Assembly: GCF_004803715.2 (NCBI RefSeq)
Contig: NZ_CP039383.2
Span: forward strand, 2,232,001-2,296,000
From: Luteimonas yindakuii
GTDB taxonomy: Bacteria > Pseudomonadota > Gammaproteobacteria > Xanthomonadales > Xanthomonadaceae
DNA length: 64,000 nucleotides
Reading direction: 5' to 3'
Every line of letters begins with the position of its first letter. Position 1 is the stretch's first letter. The notes beneath the pieces are model-generated. The model was not told where the DNA came from and made no database searches. It worked only from the letters and a program-made list of their open reading frames with translations. Of this stretch, positions 46,935 through 56,476 are shown piece by piece. The translations under genes and the position numbers were made by a program.

Positions 46935-47765
46935 TCAGCCGACCCGGAAGCGGTCCTGGTCGCGATCCTGATCGCCGCGATCGGCGGAGTACGAGCCATC
47001 GCTATAGCGGTCATGCGAGGTGAACGCGTCGCGCACGGCCGACTTGGCGCGCTCCCAGTCCAGCTTCGAGTTGCCGCGGCGGTTGCCCCAGTCACGCGAC
47101 AGCTCCGATTCGAGGCTCTCGTCCCAGTCGCGGTCGGCGTACATGCTGCGCGCCTGCGTGCCGTAGCGGTAGGCGGGCTGGTAATCGTCGAAGCTGGCGT
47201 CCTGGTCGCGGTAGTCGACCTTGTCGAAGTTCTCCGCGAAGTAGGAATCGCTGCTGCGATAGGTCTGGTGGGTGCGGTCGGCACGATCCCAGGCATCGCG
47301 CACGGCCGGCTGCGCATCGTCCCAGGACAGGCGCGATTCGCCGCGAGCCTTGTCCCATTCGGTGCGCAGCGACGATTCCGATTCGTCCCAGCCACGCTCG
47401 AGGTTGGACTCGCGCGCCTGCAGGCCGAAGCCGTAGGCGGTGGAATAGTCGCGGTCGTAGTCGTAGTCGGACTTCACGTAGGGGCGATCCTTGTGCGCCT
47501 CGCGCCAGTAGGCTTCCTCGCCGGTCGGATCGATGCGTTCGGCAACGCGCTTGCCCACGGCAGCACCGGCGACGACGCCGATCGCCGCGCCGATCAACGT
47601 GCCGATCGGCCCCAGCACCGTACCGGCAGCTGCACCTGCGGCCATGCCACCAGCGGCCCCGCCAACACCAACGCCGACCGGGTGCGAGCCCGGTGCGCCG
47701 GTGATGGGATCGCGATTGGCGTCGCGGCCTGCGTGCTCAAGGCTGTCGTCGTGCTTCGAATTCAT
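46935..47765 (-). CDS. Glycine-zipper protein with a tandem 80-residue repeat
   Basis: 276 aa, hydrophilic, no signal peptide. Residues about 32-75 form a glycine-zipper hydrophobic stretch (GVGVGGAAGGMAAGAAAG...GAAIGVVAGAAVG). Two tandem repeats follow, about 85-164 and 174-253, each running from an aromatic YW/YF start through a YGxxxQARS motif, WDES, a W-D pair and an AVRDA(W/F) end. ATG at 47765 is fixed by AGGAG 6 nt upstream. Probably a stress-related envelope-associated protein; no function is known to me. Confidence 0.85.
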   Translation of the reverse strand: MNSKHDDSLEHAGRDANRDPITGAPGSHPVGVGVGGAAGGMAAGAAAGTVLGPIGTLIGAAIGVVAGAAVGKRVAERIDPTGEEAYWREAHKDRPYVKSDYDYDRDYSTAYGFGLQARESNLERGWDESESSLRTEWDKARGESRLSWDDAQPAVRDAWDRADRTHQTYRSSDSYFAENFDKVDYRDQDASFDDYQPAYRYGTQARSMYADRDWDESLESELSRDWGNRRGNSKLDWERAKSAVRDAFTSHDRYSDGSYSADRGDQDRDQDRFRVG

Positions 47766-47881
47766 GGCGTGCTCCTGCAAGGGGGATGTCCGTCCACCCT
47801 GCGCCCGCCCGGGTTAAACCATCGTGTGCATCACGCCAACGCGCCTACGACGTTCAGCCGACGGCGCTGAATACGCGGCGG

Positions 47882-48340
47882 CTACGCCGCAACGGTCTCG
47901 CCGCGACCGAGCGGGTCCGCCAACGCATCGCCACTGCTCGCGAACGACAGCGACACCGAGTTGAGGCAATGACGCTCGTACGTCGGCGGCGGACCATCCG
48001 GAAACACATGGCCGAGATGGCTGTCGCAGCGCGCGCACACGACCTCGACGCGGACCATCCCGTGGCTGGTGTCACGCACGCGGGCGATATGCGCCTCGTC
48101 GTAGGGCGCGAAGAAGCTCGGCCAGCCGGTGCCGGAATCGAACTTGGTGCTGGAGCGGAACAGCGGCAACCCGCATAGCCGGCAGCAGTAGACGCCTTCG
48201 CGCTTGTTGTCGAGGAAGACCCCGCAGAACGGCGCTTCGGTGCCGTGCTGCAGGAGCACCCGGCGTTCGTCAGCGGAAAGGCCGGCGACCAGCGCGTCGC
48301 GCTGCTCGGCGGTGGGAGGCGTCAGGTCGAACTGGCTCAT
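47882..48340 (-). CDS. msrB: Peptide-methionine (R)-S-oxide reductase
   Basis: 152 aa. Repairs R-methionine sulfoxide. Zinc site Cys53/Cys56 (CRLC) and Cys102/Cys105 (CARC), substrate-binding SGTGWPSFF, and catalytic Cys125 in RHCLNSVSL. The resolving Cys of some MsrB types at the position before the Trp is not evident, so recycling may rely on thioredoxin directly. Start ATG 48340; the frame continues upstream to 48478 but without coding features. Confidence 0.95.
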   Translation of the reverse strand: MSQFDLTPPTAEQRDALVAGLSADERRVLLQHGTEAPFCGVFLDNKREGVYCCRLCGLPLFRSSTKFDSGTGWPSFFAPYDEAHIARVRDTSHGMVRVEVVCARCDSHLGHVFPDGPPPTYERHCLNSVSLSFASSGDALADPLGRGETVAA

Positions 48341-48467
48341 GGCGGCACCGGTGTCGGGAAGTGATTGCAACCTCCATATGGCGACGCCGGCGCGCAAGCA
48401 CAACCGCCGTGCGGGGCCAGCGCCCGCTGCACGACGTCGCCGCCGTGGCGAGCCGACTCGGGCAACC

Positions 48468-50147
48468 TCAGTCCGCACCCGGCATCGGCAACTTCAGTCC
48501 CTGCTCGCGTGCGCATTGCCTGGCGATGTCATAGCCGGCATCGGCATGCCGCATCACGCCGGTGCCGGGATCGTTCCACAGCACGCGCTCGATACGGCGG
48601 TCCGCGGCCTCGCTGCCATCGCAGACGATCACCACGCCCGAATGCTGCGAATAGCCCATGCCGACCCCGCCACCGTGGTGCAGGCTCACCCATGTGGCGC
48701 CGCCGGCGACATTGAGCATCGCGTTCAACAGCGGCCAGTCGCTGACCGCATCGGAACCGTCGGCCATCGCCTCGGTCTCGCGATTGGGGCTGGCGACGCT
48801 GCCGCTGTCGAGATGGTCGCGGCCGATCACGATCGGTGCCTTCAGCTCGCCGTTGCGCACCATCTCGTTGAAGGCCAGCCCGAGTCTGTCACGCAGGCCC
48901 AGGCCCACCCAGCAGATGCGCGCCGGCAACCCCTGGTAGGCGATGCGCTCCGCGGCCATGTCGAGCCAGCGGTGCAGGTGCGGATCGTCGGGGATCAGCT
49001 CCTTGACCCTGGCATCGGTCTTCGCGATGTCTTCCGGATCGCCGGAGAGCGCCACCCAGCGGAACGGGCCGATGCCGCGGCAGAACAGCGGCCGCACGTA
49101 GGCGGGCACGAAGCCGGGGAAATCGAAGGCATTGGCGCAGCCTTCGTCCTTCGCCATCTGCCGGATGTTGTTGCCGTAGTCGACCGTCGGCACGCCCTGT
49201 GCATGGAAGGCGAGCATCGCGTCCACGTGCACGCGCATCGATTTCTTCGCCGCGTCGCGCACGCGCTCCGGGTTGGCCGTCTGCTCGGCCAGCCACTGTT
49301 CAACCGTCCAGCCGATCGGCAGGTAGCCGTGCACCGGGTCATGCGCGCTGGTCTGGTCGGTCACCGCATCCGGGCGTACCCCGCGCTTCACCAGTTCCGG
49401 CAGCACCTCGGCGGCATTGCCGAGCAACGCGATCGATTTCGCTTCGCCGGCGGCGGTGTATTTCGCGATGCGGGCCAGCGCATCGTCAAGGTCGTGCGCC
49501 TGCTCGTCGACATAGCGGGTCTTCAGGCGGAAATCGATGCGGCTCTGCTGGCACTCGACGGTGAGGCTGCAGGCACCGGCAAGCGACGCGGCGAGGGGCT
49601 GCGCGCCACCCATGCCGCCGAGCCCCGCGGTGAGGATCCAGCGACCCGTGAGGTCACCGCCGTAGTGCTGGCGGCCCATCTCGACAAAGGTCTCGTAGGT
49701 GCCCTGCACGATGCCCTGCGAACCGATGTAGATCCACGAACCCGCGGTCATCTGCCCGTACATCATCAGGCCCTTGCGGTCGAGCTCGTTGAAGTGCTCC
49801 CAGTTCGCCCACGCCGGCACCAGGTTGGAGTTGGCGATCAGCACCCGCGGCGCGTCGGCGTGGGTGCGGAACACGCCGACCGGCTTGCCCGACTGCACCA
49901 GCAGGGTCTCGTCGTCGCCCAGTGTCTTCAGCGTGTCGAGGATGGCGTCGAAGCAGGCCCAGTCACGCGCGGCGCGGCCGATGCCGCCGTAGACCACGAG
50001 ATCCTCCGGGCGCTCGGCGACCTCGGGATCGAGGTTGTTCTGCAGCATGCGGAACGGCGCTTCGGTGAGCCAGGAACGGCAGCTCAGTGCGGTACCACGC
50101 GGCGCGCGCACCTGGCGGGAGGGATCGTGTCGGGAAGCTGCGGTCAT
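48468..50147 (-). CDS. hutU: Urocanate hydratase
   Basis: Second step of histidine catabolism: urocanate to imidazolonepropionate, NAD-dependent. 559 aa, usual length. Seen: [42 protein letters not shown] for NAD binding, DQTSAHDP, the active-site Cys region [18 protein letters not shown], and [19 protein letters not shown] C-terminal motif. Start ATG 50147. The next hut genes (hutF, hutI) are 7.6 kb away; hutH and hutG are not in this window. Confidence 0.97.
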   Translation of the reverse strand: MTAASRHDPSRQVRAPRGTALSCRSWLTEAPFRMLQNNLDPEVAERPEDLVVYGGIGRAARDWACFDAILDTLKTLGDDETLLVQSGKPVGVFRTHADAPRVLIANSNLVPAWANWEHFNELDRKGLMMYGQMTAGSWIYIGSQGIVQGTYETFVEMGRQHYGGDLTGRWILTAGLGGMGGAQPLAASLAGACSLTVECQQSRIDFRLKTRYVDEQAHDLDDALARIAKYTAAGEAKSIALLGNAAEVLPELVKRGVRPDAVTDQTSAHDPVHGYLPIGWTVEQWLAEQTANPERVRDAAKKSMRVHVDAMLAFHAQGVPTVDYGNNIRQMAKDEGCANAFDFPGFVPAYVRPLFCRGIGPFRWVALSGDPEDIAKTDARVKELIPDDPHLHRWLDMAAERIAYQGLPARICWVGLGLRDRLGLAFNEMVRNGELKAPIVIGRDHLDSGSVASPNRETEAMADGSDAVSDWPLLNAMLNVAGGATWVSLHHGGGVGMGYSQHSGVVIVCDGSEAADRRIERVLWNDPGTGVMRHADAGYDIARQCAREQGLKLPMPGAD

Positions 50148-50208
50148 GGTGGCCCTGCGGTGTCGCGGTGACCGGCGATTATCCACGATGCCCCGCGGCC
50201 CGAACGAC

Positions 50209-50234
50209 GACGCCCGGCGCGATGGCCGGGCGTC
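50209..50234. terminator. Hairpin between the small secreted protein gene and hutU
   Basis: Perfect 10-bp arms GACGCCCGGC (50209-50218) and GCCGGGCGTC (50225-50234) with a 6-nt loop, 22 nt after the stop of the gene at 50257. No T-run, so attenuation or termination is a guess. Confidence 0.4.
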
Positions 50235-50256
50235 GGGGAAAGCGGCTGGACCCGGA

Positions 50257-50556
50257 TCAGCGGATCGACGGATCCAGCCGGCGCAGTGCATCGTGCAGGT
50301 CGACACCGCCGCTCTGCTCGATTTCCTGCCGCGTATAAACGCGGCCACCGGCATTGACGCAGGCGTCGCGCTCGCCGCGGCTGCGTGCCTCACGCGAAGC
50401 GGTGATACGCGAACCCGTCTCGCGGAGGCAGAACCGCTCATCAGCGGCGGCGCGTTCGGCGCGCGTCAGGCGCACCTCTTCCTCGGGCTCGGCCTGCTGC
50501 GCCGACGCACCGAAAGCCAGCCCGAGCAGGCCGGCGACAAGCATCAATCGCTTCAT
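50257..50556 (-). CDS. Small secreted hypothetical protein
   Basis: 99 aa. Clear signal peptide ([20 protein letters not shown]) followed by a charged domain with two Cys ([11 protein letters not shown] and [18 protein letters not shown]) that may form a disulfide. ATG at 50556 has GAGGTG a few nt upstream. Resembles small periplasmic proteins recurrent in xanthomonads; function unknown. Confidence 0.8.
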   Translation of the reverse strand: MKRLMLVAGLLGLAFGASAQQAEPEEEVRLTRAERAAADERFCLRETGSRITASREARSRGERDACVNAGGRVYTRQEIEQSGGVDLHDALRRLDPSIR

Positions 50557-50649
50557 GGATCACCTCGCACGACATGTGTAGCCTCGACGATACGCGCCCG
50601 CGGGCAGGCACGCATGCGGATGCGGAAGCGGGTTCAGGAGGGCGTCACT

Positions 50650-51465
50650 GTGTGCATCCGCGGTCGATCATCGAAAGGCGCGGGCCTGCTCGCGTCGTTG
50701 CTGGCCCTGCTGACCGCCTTCGCCGCCGGCTGTGCTTCGGCGCCGCCCGTCGCACAGGCGAACGCACCGGAACCGCCACGGATGCTGGTGTTCACCCGCA
50801 CCGGGGGTTACCGCCACGAGTCGATCGCCGATGCGGTGCGGACGCTGCGCGCCCTGGGCGCTGCCGAGGGACTGGCAGTCGAGCACACCGAAGATCCCCG
50901 GTTCTTCAACGCGGACACGCTGGCGCGCTACCGCGTGGTCGTGTTCGCCAACACCACCGGTCCCTTGCTCGATTCCAGCCAGCGCGTCGCCTTCGAACAC
51001 TGGCTGCGCGAGGGCGGCGGCTTTCTCGGCCTGCACTCGGCTGCCGACACCGCGTACGACTGGCCGTTCTACGGCCAGCTGGTCGGCGCCTGGTTCGCCA
51101 GCCATCCACCGGGATTGCAGCGCGCGCGGGTCCGGTTCGAACACGCGGGCACCGACGCCACGCTGGGCCCGTGGTGGATCACCGACGAGCTCTACAATTT
51201 CCGCCGCAATCCGCGCCGCGACGTGACCGTGATCGCGACGCTGACGGCGCGCACGGACGGCGGCGGCATGGGTGACGACCACCCCATCGCCTGGTGCCAC
51301 GACCGCTTGGGTGGCCGCGCCTGGTACACCGGCCTGGGCCACGATGCGGCGCTGTATCGCGACCCGGTCTTCCACGCGCTGCTGCGCAGCGGCCTGCGCT
51401 ATGTACTGGGCGGCGATGCGCGCTGCGACGAAGTGTCATCGGCCCCGGCTACCATGGCGCGATGA
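50650..51465 (+). CDS. ThuA-domain lipoprotein
   Basis: 271 aa. Lipobox AFAAGC (Cys28). ThuA-like fold: MLVFTRTGGYRHESIADAVRTL, FNADTLARYRVVVFANTTG, EHWLREGGGFLGLHSAADT, and GRAWYTGLGHDAALY. ThuA proteins are linked to disaccharide (trehalose) utilisation in rhizobia and occur as secreted domains elsewhere. GTG at 50650 is chosen because AGGAGG lies 10 nt upstream at 50634-50639; ATGs near 50611 precede that SD. Overlaps the NPP gene by 4 bases (ATGA). Confidence 0.87.
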   Translation: MCIRGRSSKGAGLLASLLALLTAFAAGCASAPPVAQANAPEPPRMLVFTRTGGYRHESIADAVRTLRALGAAEGLAVEHTEDPRFFNADTLARYRVVVFANTTGPLLDSSQRVAFEHWLREGGGFLGLHSAADTAYDWPFYGQLVGAWFASHPPGLQRARVRFEHAGTDATLGPWWITDELYNFRRNPRRDVTVIATLTARTDGGGMGDDHPIAWCHDRLGGRAWYTGLGHDAALYRDPVFHALLRSGLRYVLGGDARCDEVSSAPATMAR

Positions 51466-52700
51466 CGTTCCGATTCCTGTCTGCAGTCCTCGCCGCCTGC
51501 CTGCTGTCCGCCTGCTCCACTTCGCCGCGCACCACCCCGGGTGACGCCAGCGACGCGCCCACCCTGCTGCTGGTGTCGCTGGATGGCGTGCATCCAGACA
51601 TGCTGGGCCATGGCGACACACCGCGTCTCGACCGCCTTGCACGCGAAGGGGTGTCGGGGTGGATGCGCCCGTCCTACCCCGCGCTGACCTTCCCCAACCA
51701 CTACACGCTGGTCACCGGGCTGCGCCCGGATCGCCACGGTCTGATCCACAACTCGATGTACGACGAGGACCTCGGCCGGTTCGCGCTGAAGGACCGCGAC
51801 GCCGTCGGTGACGGCCGCTGGTGGGGCGGCGAACCGCTGTGGGTCACCGCCGAGCGTGCGGGCCTGCCGACCGCGACGATGTTCTGGCCGGGCAGCGAGG
51901 CGCCCGTGCAGGGCGTGCGCCCGCGTCGCTGGTTCCCGTACGAGGAGGGCCTGGCACTGGAGGTCCGCATCGGGCGCGTGCTCGGCTGGCTGGCCGAGCC
52001 TGCCGCCACCCGTCCGCGGCTGGCCACGCTGTATTTCGAACATCCCGATCACGCCGGGCACGGCTACGGCCCCGACTCGCCGCAACTGCGCTCCGCACTG
52101 CGCGAGGTGGACGCCGCGATCGGTGATCTGCTCGATGGCATCGCGGCGGCGGGCCTGCAGGACCGGGTCAACCTGGTCATCGTGTCCGACCATGGGATGG
52201 CGCCGGTGCCGCCGGGGCAGGTGGTCGCGGTCGAGGACATGGTGGATCCCGCCGACGCCGAACCGGTCAGCACCGGGCAGGTGGTGGGCTTCCGCCCGCG
52301 CGCCGGGCGCGAGGCCGCCGCCGATGCGGCATTGCTGGGTGCGCATGAGCACTACGACTGCTGGCGGCGCGAAGCGCTGCCGGCACGCTGGCACTATGGC
52401 CGGCACCCGCGCGTGCCGCCGATCGTGTGCCAGATGCACGTGGGCTGGGATGCGCTGCCGCGGGCGCATATCGCCAGGCGCCCGGACCGCACCCGCGGTT
52501 CGCACGGCTACGATCCGGCGGCACCCGGAATGCGCGCGGTCTTCATCGCCCACGGCCCGGCGTTCGCACGCGGCGTGGAATTGCCGGGCTTCGACAACAT
52601 CGACGTGTACCCGCTGCTCGCCCGCGTGCTGGGGGTGGCACCGGCCGAACACGATGGCGACGCGGCGACGCTGCTGCCGGCCTTGCACGACGGCGATTGA
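51462..52700 (+). CDS. Nucleotide pyrophosphatase/phosphodiesterase (NPP) family lipoprotein
   Basis: 412 aa, lipobox LLSAC (Cys18). Alkaline-phosphatase superfamily: Asp41 in SLDGVHPD, nucleophile Thr76 in ALTFPNHYTLVTG, then metal-binding HPDHAGHGYGPD, SDHGM and RGSHGYDP. This set matches the Xanthomonas NPP whose structure is known. Hydrolyses phosphodiesters, such as nucleotide derivatives, in the periplasm. Start ATG 51462 overlaps the ThuA gene stop, so the two lipoproteins are made together. Confidence 0.93.
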   Translation: MTFRFLSAVLAACLLSACSTSPRTTPGDASDAPTLLLVSLDGVHPDMLGHGDTPRLDRLAREGVSGWMRPSYPALTFPNHYTLVTGLRPDRHGLIHNSMYDEDLGRFALKDRDAVGDGRWWGGEPLWVTAERAGLPTATMFWPGSEAPVQGVRPRRWFPYEEGLALEVRIGRVLGWLAEPAATRPRLATLYFEHPDHAGHGYGPDSPQLRSALREVDAAIGDLLDGIAAAGLQDRVNLVIVSDHGMAPVPPGQVVAVEDMVDPADAEPVSTGQVVGFRPRAGREAAADAALLGAHEHYDCWRREALPARWHYGRHPRVPPIVCQMHVGWDALPRAHIARRPDRTRGSHGYDPAAPGMRAVFIAHGPAFARGVELPGFDNIDVYPLLARVLGVAPAEHDGDAATLLPALHDGD

Positions 52701-52760
52701 GTCCGCATCCATGTCCGGAAACGGCCAGTCGAGGCCGGGGCCCGGTGCTAGTCTGCGGCC

Positions 52761-54299
52761 ATGTCGAATGCGCCCGCCCTTGCTCCGGATGTCTGCGAAC
52801 GCGCACGACTGAGCCGCGATGCGCGCTTCGACGGGCTGTTCTTCACCGCGGTGCGCAGCACCGGGATCTACTGCCGGCCCGTCTGTCCGGCGCCACCGCC
52901 GAAGCCGCGAAACGTCGACTACTACCCGAGCGCCGCGGCGGCTGAATCCGCCGGCTTCCGCCCCTGCCTGCGTTGCCGGCCCGAGCTCGCCCCCGGCGCA
53001 GGCTCGTGGCGCCGTGGCGACGACACCCTCGCACGCGCGCTGCAGCTGATCGACGAGGGCGCACTGGCCGACGCATCGCTGGCGACGCTGGCCGCCCGCG
53101 TGCAACTGGGTGAGCGGCAGCTGCGACGCCTGTTCGTGGACCGCCTCGGCGCCGCGCCGGTGGCGGTGCACACCACGCGCCGGCTGCTGTTCGCCAAGCA
53201 GCTGCTCACCGAGACCGCACTGCCGGTGACCACCATCGCGATGGAATCGGGCTTCGGCAGCCTGCGGCGCTTCAATGCCGCCTTCCGCGACGCCTACGAC
53301 CTCGCCCCGCGCGACCTGCGCCGCGAGCTTCCCGGCGTGTCCGCCGGCCCGCTGGTGTTGCGGCTGGGATACCGGCCGCCGTACGACTTTGCCGCGATGC
53401 TGGAGTTCTTCGCCGGTCGCGCACTGCCGGGGATCGAGCAGGTCGACGCGCACAGCTATGCGCGCGTCTTCGATGCCGGCGACGGCATGGGCCGACTACG
53501 CATCAGCCAGTGGCCGGCACCAGCGCGTGCGCCGGTGCATGCGCTGCGGCTGGAGCTGCACGGGGCGCCCGCCGGCAGCCTGCTTGCCATCGTGCAGCGC
53601 GTGCGGCGGATGTTCGACCTCGATGCCGATCCACGCGCGATCACCGCCGTGCTCGCCAACGACGCGCGGCTGGCCCCGCTGCTTGCGGCGCGACCCGGCC
53701 TGCGCATTCCCAGTGGCTGGGACGGTTTCGAGATCGCCGTACGCGCGGTGATCGGCCAGCAGGTGAGTGTGGCCGCCGCGCGCACGATCACCACCCGCCT
53801 CGCGATGCGCCACGGCAGGCCGGTTCCCATGGAGTCTGCCGCTGCCGGGTTCGCACACCTGTTCCCGGACGCGGCAACACTTGCCGGCGCCGATCTCGAC
53901 GGCCTCGGCCTGACCGGTGCGCGAGCCACCGCGGTGCGTGCAGTCGCCACCGCGGTCCTCGACGGGCGCGTCGGCTTCAGCGTCGACGGCACGCTGGAGG
54001 ATTTCATCTCGCGCTGGACCATGCTGCCCGGCATCGGGCCGTGGACGGCGCAGTACATCGCGCTGCGCGCACTCGGCCATCCGGATGCGTTCCCGGCCGG
54101 CGATCTCGTGCTGCAACGCGCGGTGACGGGCGACGGCAGTCGGCTTGCCGAAGCCGCCCTGCGTGCACGTGCGGACGCCTGGCGACCCTGGCGCGCCTAT
54201 GCAGTGATCCAGCTCTGGCGTGCGGCCACCGATACGTCCGCCGCAACGCCCCCTTCCCTCCCCGCAGTACGCGGCGCACGCCGCAGGAGTGCGGCATGA
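52761..54299 (+). CDS. Ada-AlkA fusion: alkylation sensor/activator with DNA-3-methyladenine glycosylase
   Basis: 512 aa. N-terminal Ada domain with the methyl-acceptor Cys38 and Zn ligands Cys42, Cys69 and Cys72, at the same numbering as E. coli Ada (GIYCRPVC...CLRC). An AraC-type HTH region follows (about 90-190; FRDAYDLAPRDLRRE). The C-terminal AlkA glycosylase (about 200-490) has the HhH motif LPGIGPWTAQYIALR and catalytic Asp448 in FPAGDLVLQRA. It lacks the C-terminal O6-methyltransferase of Ada, supplied by the next gene (ogt), whose ATG overlaps the stop. Confidence 0.95.
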   Translation: MSNAPALAPDVCERARLSRDARFDGLFFTAVRSTGIYCRPVCPAPPPKPRNVDYYPSAAAAESAGFRPCLRCRPELAPGAGSWRRGDDTLARALQLIDEGALADASLATLAARVQLGERQLRRLFVDRLGAAPVAVHTTRRLLFAKQLLTETALPVTTIAMESGFGSLRRFNAAFRDAYDLAPRDLRRELPGVSAGPLVLRLGYRPPYDFAAMLEFFAGRALPGIEQVDAHSYARVFDAGDGMGRLRISQWPAPARAPVHALRLELHGAPAGSLLAIVQRVRRMFDLDADPRAITAVLANDARLAPLLAARPGLRIPSGWDGFEIAVRAVIGQQVSVAAARTITTRLAMRHGRPVPMESAAAGFAHLFPDAATLAGADLDGLGLTGARATAVRAVATAVLDGRVGFSVDGTLEDFISRWTMLPGIGPWTAQYIALRALGHPDAFPAGDLVLQRAVTGDGSRLAEAALRARADAWRPWRAYAVIQLWRAATDTSAATPPSLPAVRGARRRSAA

Positions 54300-54790
54300 A
54301 CGTCCATTACACCCACGTCGACAGCCCCGTCGGCCTTCTGCTGCTGGCCGCATCCGATGCCGGCCTGCATGCGATCGGGTTCCCCGAGAACCGCCACCCG
54401 GTGCGGATGGGCGTCGACTGGCGCGAGGGCACGCATCCGCTGATCGAGGAGGCGCGGCGCCAGCTGGCCGCCTATTTCGCCGGCGAGCGCCGCTACTTCG
54501 ACCTGCCGCTGGCGCCGCATGGCACACCGTTCCAGCGCAGCGTCTGGCAGGCACTGGCGGACATTCCCTACGGCGTGACCGCCAGCTATGCCGAATTGGC
54601 CACGCGCGTCGGCCGCCCCGGTGCCGCGCGCGCGGTGGGCGCGGCCAACGGTCGCAATCCGCTGCCGATCGTGCTGCCCTGCCATCGCGTCATCGGCGCC
54701 GGCGGCGACCTCACCGGTTTCGGCGGCGGGCTGCCGACCAAGCGCTACCTGCTGGCGCTGGAAGGTGCACTGCCACGCGCGCTGCTGTGA
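54296..54790 (+). CDS. ogt: Methylated-DNA--protein-cysteine methyltransferase
   Basis: 164 aa suicide repair protein for O6-methylguanine. Acceptor Cys129 in PCHRVI preceded by RAVGAANGRNPLPIVL, and GDLTGFGGGLPTKRYLLALE after. GGAG 6 nt upstream and a 4-base overlap (ATGA) with the Ada-AlkA gene show co-translation; together they reconstitute the adaptive response. Confidence 0.97.
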   Translation: MNVHYTHVDSPVGLLLLAASDAGLHAIGFPENRHPVRMGVDWREGTHPLIEEARRQLAAYFAGERRYFDLPLAPHGTPFQRSVWQALADIPYGVTASYAELATRVGRPGAARAVGAANGRNPLPIVLPCHRVIGAGGDLTGFGGGLPTKRYLLALEGALPRALL

Positions 54791-54815
54791 TCGCGGCGCG
54801 CGCGGACCCGCCGCA

Positions 54816-56456
54816 CTAGCGCCGTTCGCCACGCATGACATTGCCGCCCTGGTGCAGTTCCAATCCGACCACGGCACCGTCGGATGCGCGCTGGAAACGG
54901 ATCTCGATGCCGAACGCGGGCGCGGCGAAGACGTCGGCCGCCGCCGTCGCCTCGAGCGCGAATTCGCCCTGGCCGGTGGCCTGTGCATACAGGCCGCCAT
55001 CGCGTTCGCGCACGTCCAGCTCGAAGCCCGGCATCAGCGGATAGGTGCCTGCATATCCGCGCAGTACCTCCACGGCCGGCATCGGTTGCGACACGGCGTC
55101 CGGATCCAGCGGCCGCGCCCGCAGCGCGCCCCCGCCCTGCACCCAGACGAAGCCGTAGCGCCCGTCCGCGCCGCGCTGCGGGCGCAGCACCGCATCCACC
55201 TCGTGCAGGTGGAATTCGCCGGCGTCGTCGTAGCCCAGCGCCAGTTCCGGTTGCCCGGCTGCCTGCACCCGCAGCGTGTCGTCCCGCCGCGACAGCCGCA
55301 ACGTTCCGGCGCCTTCGAGCAGGTAGTCGCCGGCCAGCGCATCCAGAAGTTCCGACGGCGGCTGTGCCGGACGCCGCGGGGTGCCGGGCGACGCCTCGAC
55401 ACCGAGCAGATGCATGCCGAGCTGCCTCAGGCCGCCCATGGTGTGCAGCGCTGTATCCGACAGCAGCACTACCGCCTGTCCGCCCTCGCGATCGAAGGCA
55501 ACGAGCGAGGAGAAGCCGCCGGTGCCGCCCTCGTGACCGTGCACGCGGCGGTCGCCATGGTTGCCGATCATCCAGTTCATCGCGACGCCATCGCGCACCG
55601 GCTGCTGCGTGCGCGCCAGCGTTGCCGCGACCGGTCCATCGACCTGCCCGAGCTGTGCCTGCGCGTAGCGGACCATGTCATCGAGGGTGGCGCGCACGCC
55701 GCCGACGCCGGCCATGTCGACCGGGAACGTCCACCCCTTGGTGGGCTGCCTGCCCGGCAGGTGGCCCTGGACCGCCCGCACGCCATCGGGCACCTGCCGG
55801 ATGTGCGCATCGCGCATCGCCAACGGTGCCAACAGCTCACGCTGCAGCAGCGATTCGAAATCGATCCCGGCCTGCCGTGCCAGCCCCCACGACAGCACCA
55901 TCGAGGCGAAGTTGGAATACGCGAACTGCGTGCCCGGCGCCTGCGCCAGACGTACGTCCGCGAGCGAGCCGAGCAACGCGTCCTCATCCAGTGCGGCATA
56001 GGGATCGGCTGGATCGGTGACGCGCATCCGCGACGGCAGTGCCGGCAGGCCGGAGGTGTGGGTGACCACATGCCGCAGCAGGATCGGCTGGCCTTCGAAA
56101 CCGGGCACCGCGGTGCCGGCCGGCAACAGGCTGGCCAAGGGATCGTCGAGCGACACCTCGCCGCGCTCGATCAGCGTCGCCAGCAGTGCAGCGGTCATGG
56201 TCTTGGTCACCGAGCCGATCTCGAAGGCCGCGCGGCCTTCGATGCGTGACCGCCGTGCGGGATCGGTGCACCCGTGCGCACGTACGACGCGCGGGCCGTC
56301 GATCACCGCAGCGGCAATGCACGCGCCGCTGCGATCGCCTTCCAGCCGCTGTGCAAGGGCACGCTCGAGACCGGCCTGGTCGATGGCGTGTGCGTTGGCA
56401 CTGACCGTGATCAGCGCAAGTGCGAGCGAGGCATGTACATGGCGAAAGCGTTGCAT
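54816..56456 (-). CDS. Beta-lactamase-fold serine hydrolase (class C/AmpH-like), secreted
   Basis: 546 aa. Signal peptide (to about residue 25). Catalytic SxxK at Ser82-Lys85 (GSVTKT), YxN-type Tyr in AYSNFAS, and HGHEGGTGGFSSLV as the third motif (HxG). A C-terminal extension of about 200 residues (DALAGDYLLEGAG onward) forms a lipocalin-like domain seen in many such hydrolases. Probably an esterase or peptidase rather than a true beta-lactamase. ATG at 56456 is fixed by a perfect AGGAGG 7 nt upstream. Confidence 0.92.
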   Translation of the reverse strand: MQRFRHVHASLALALITVSANAHAIDQAGLERALAQRLEGDRSGACIAAAVIDGPRVVRAHGCTDPARRSRIEGRAAFEIGSVTKTMTAALLATLIERGEVSLDDPLASLLPAGTAVPGFEGQPILLRHVVTHTSGLPALPSRMRVTDPADPYAALDEDALLGSLADVRLAQAPGTQFAYSNFASMVLSWGLARQAGIDFESLLQRELLAPLAMRDAHIRQVPDGVRAVQGHLPGRQPTKGWTFPVDMAGVGGVRATLDDMVRYAQAQLGQVDGPVAATLARTQQPVRDGVAMNWMIGNHGDRRVHGHEGGTGGFSSLVAFDREGGQAVVLLSDTALHTMGGLRQLGMHLLGVEASPGTPRRPAQPPSELLDALAGDYLLEGAGTLRLSRRDDTLRVQAAGQPELALGYDDAGEFHLHEVDAVLRPQRGADGRYGFVWVQGGGALRARPLDPDAVSQPMPAVEVLRGYAGTYPLMPGFELDVRERDGGLYAQATGQGEFALEATAAADVFAAPAFGIEIRFQRASDGAVVGLELHQGGNVMRGERR

Positions 56457-56476
56457 CCGGGTTCCTCCTTGAATGG

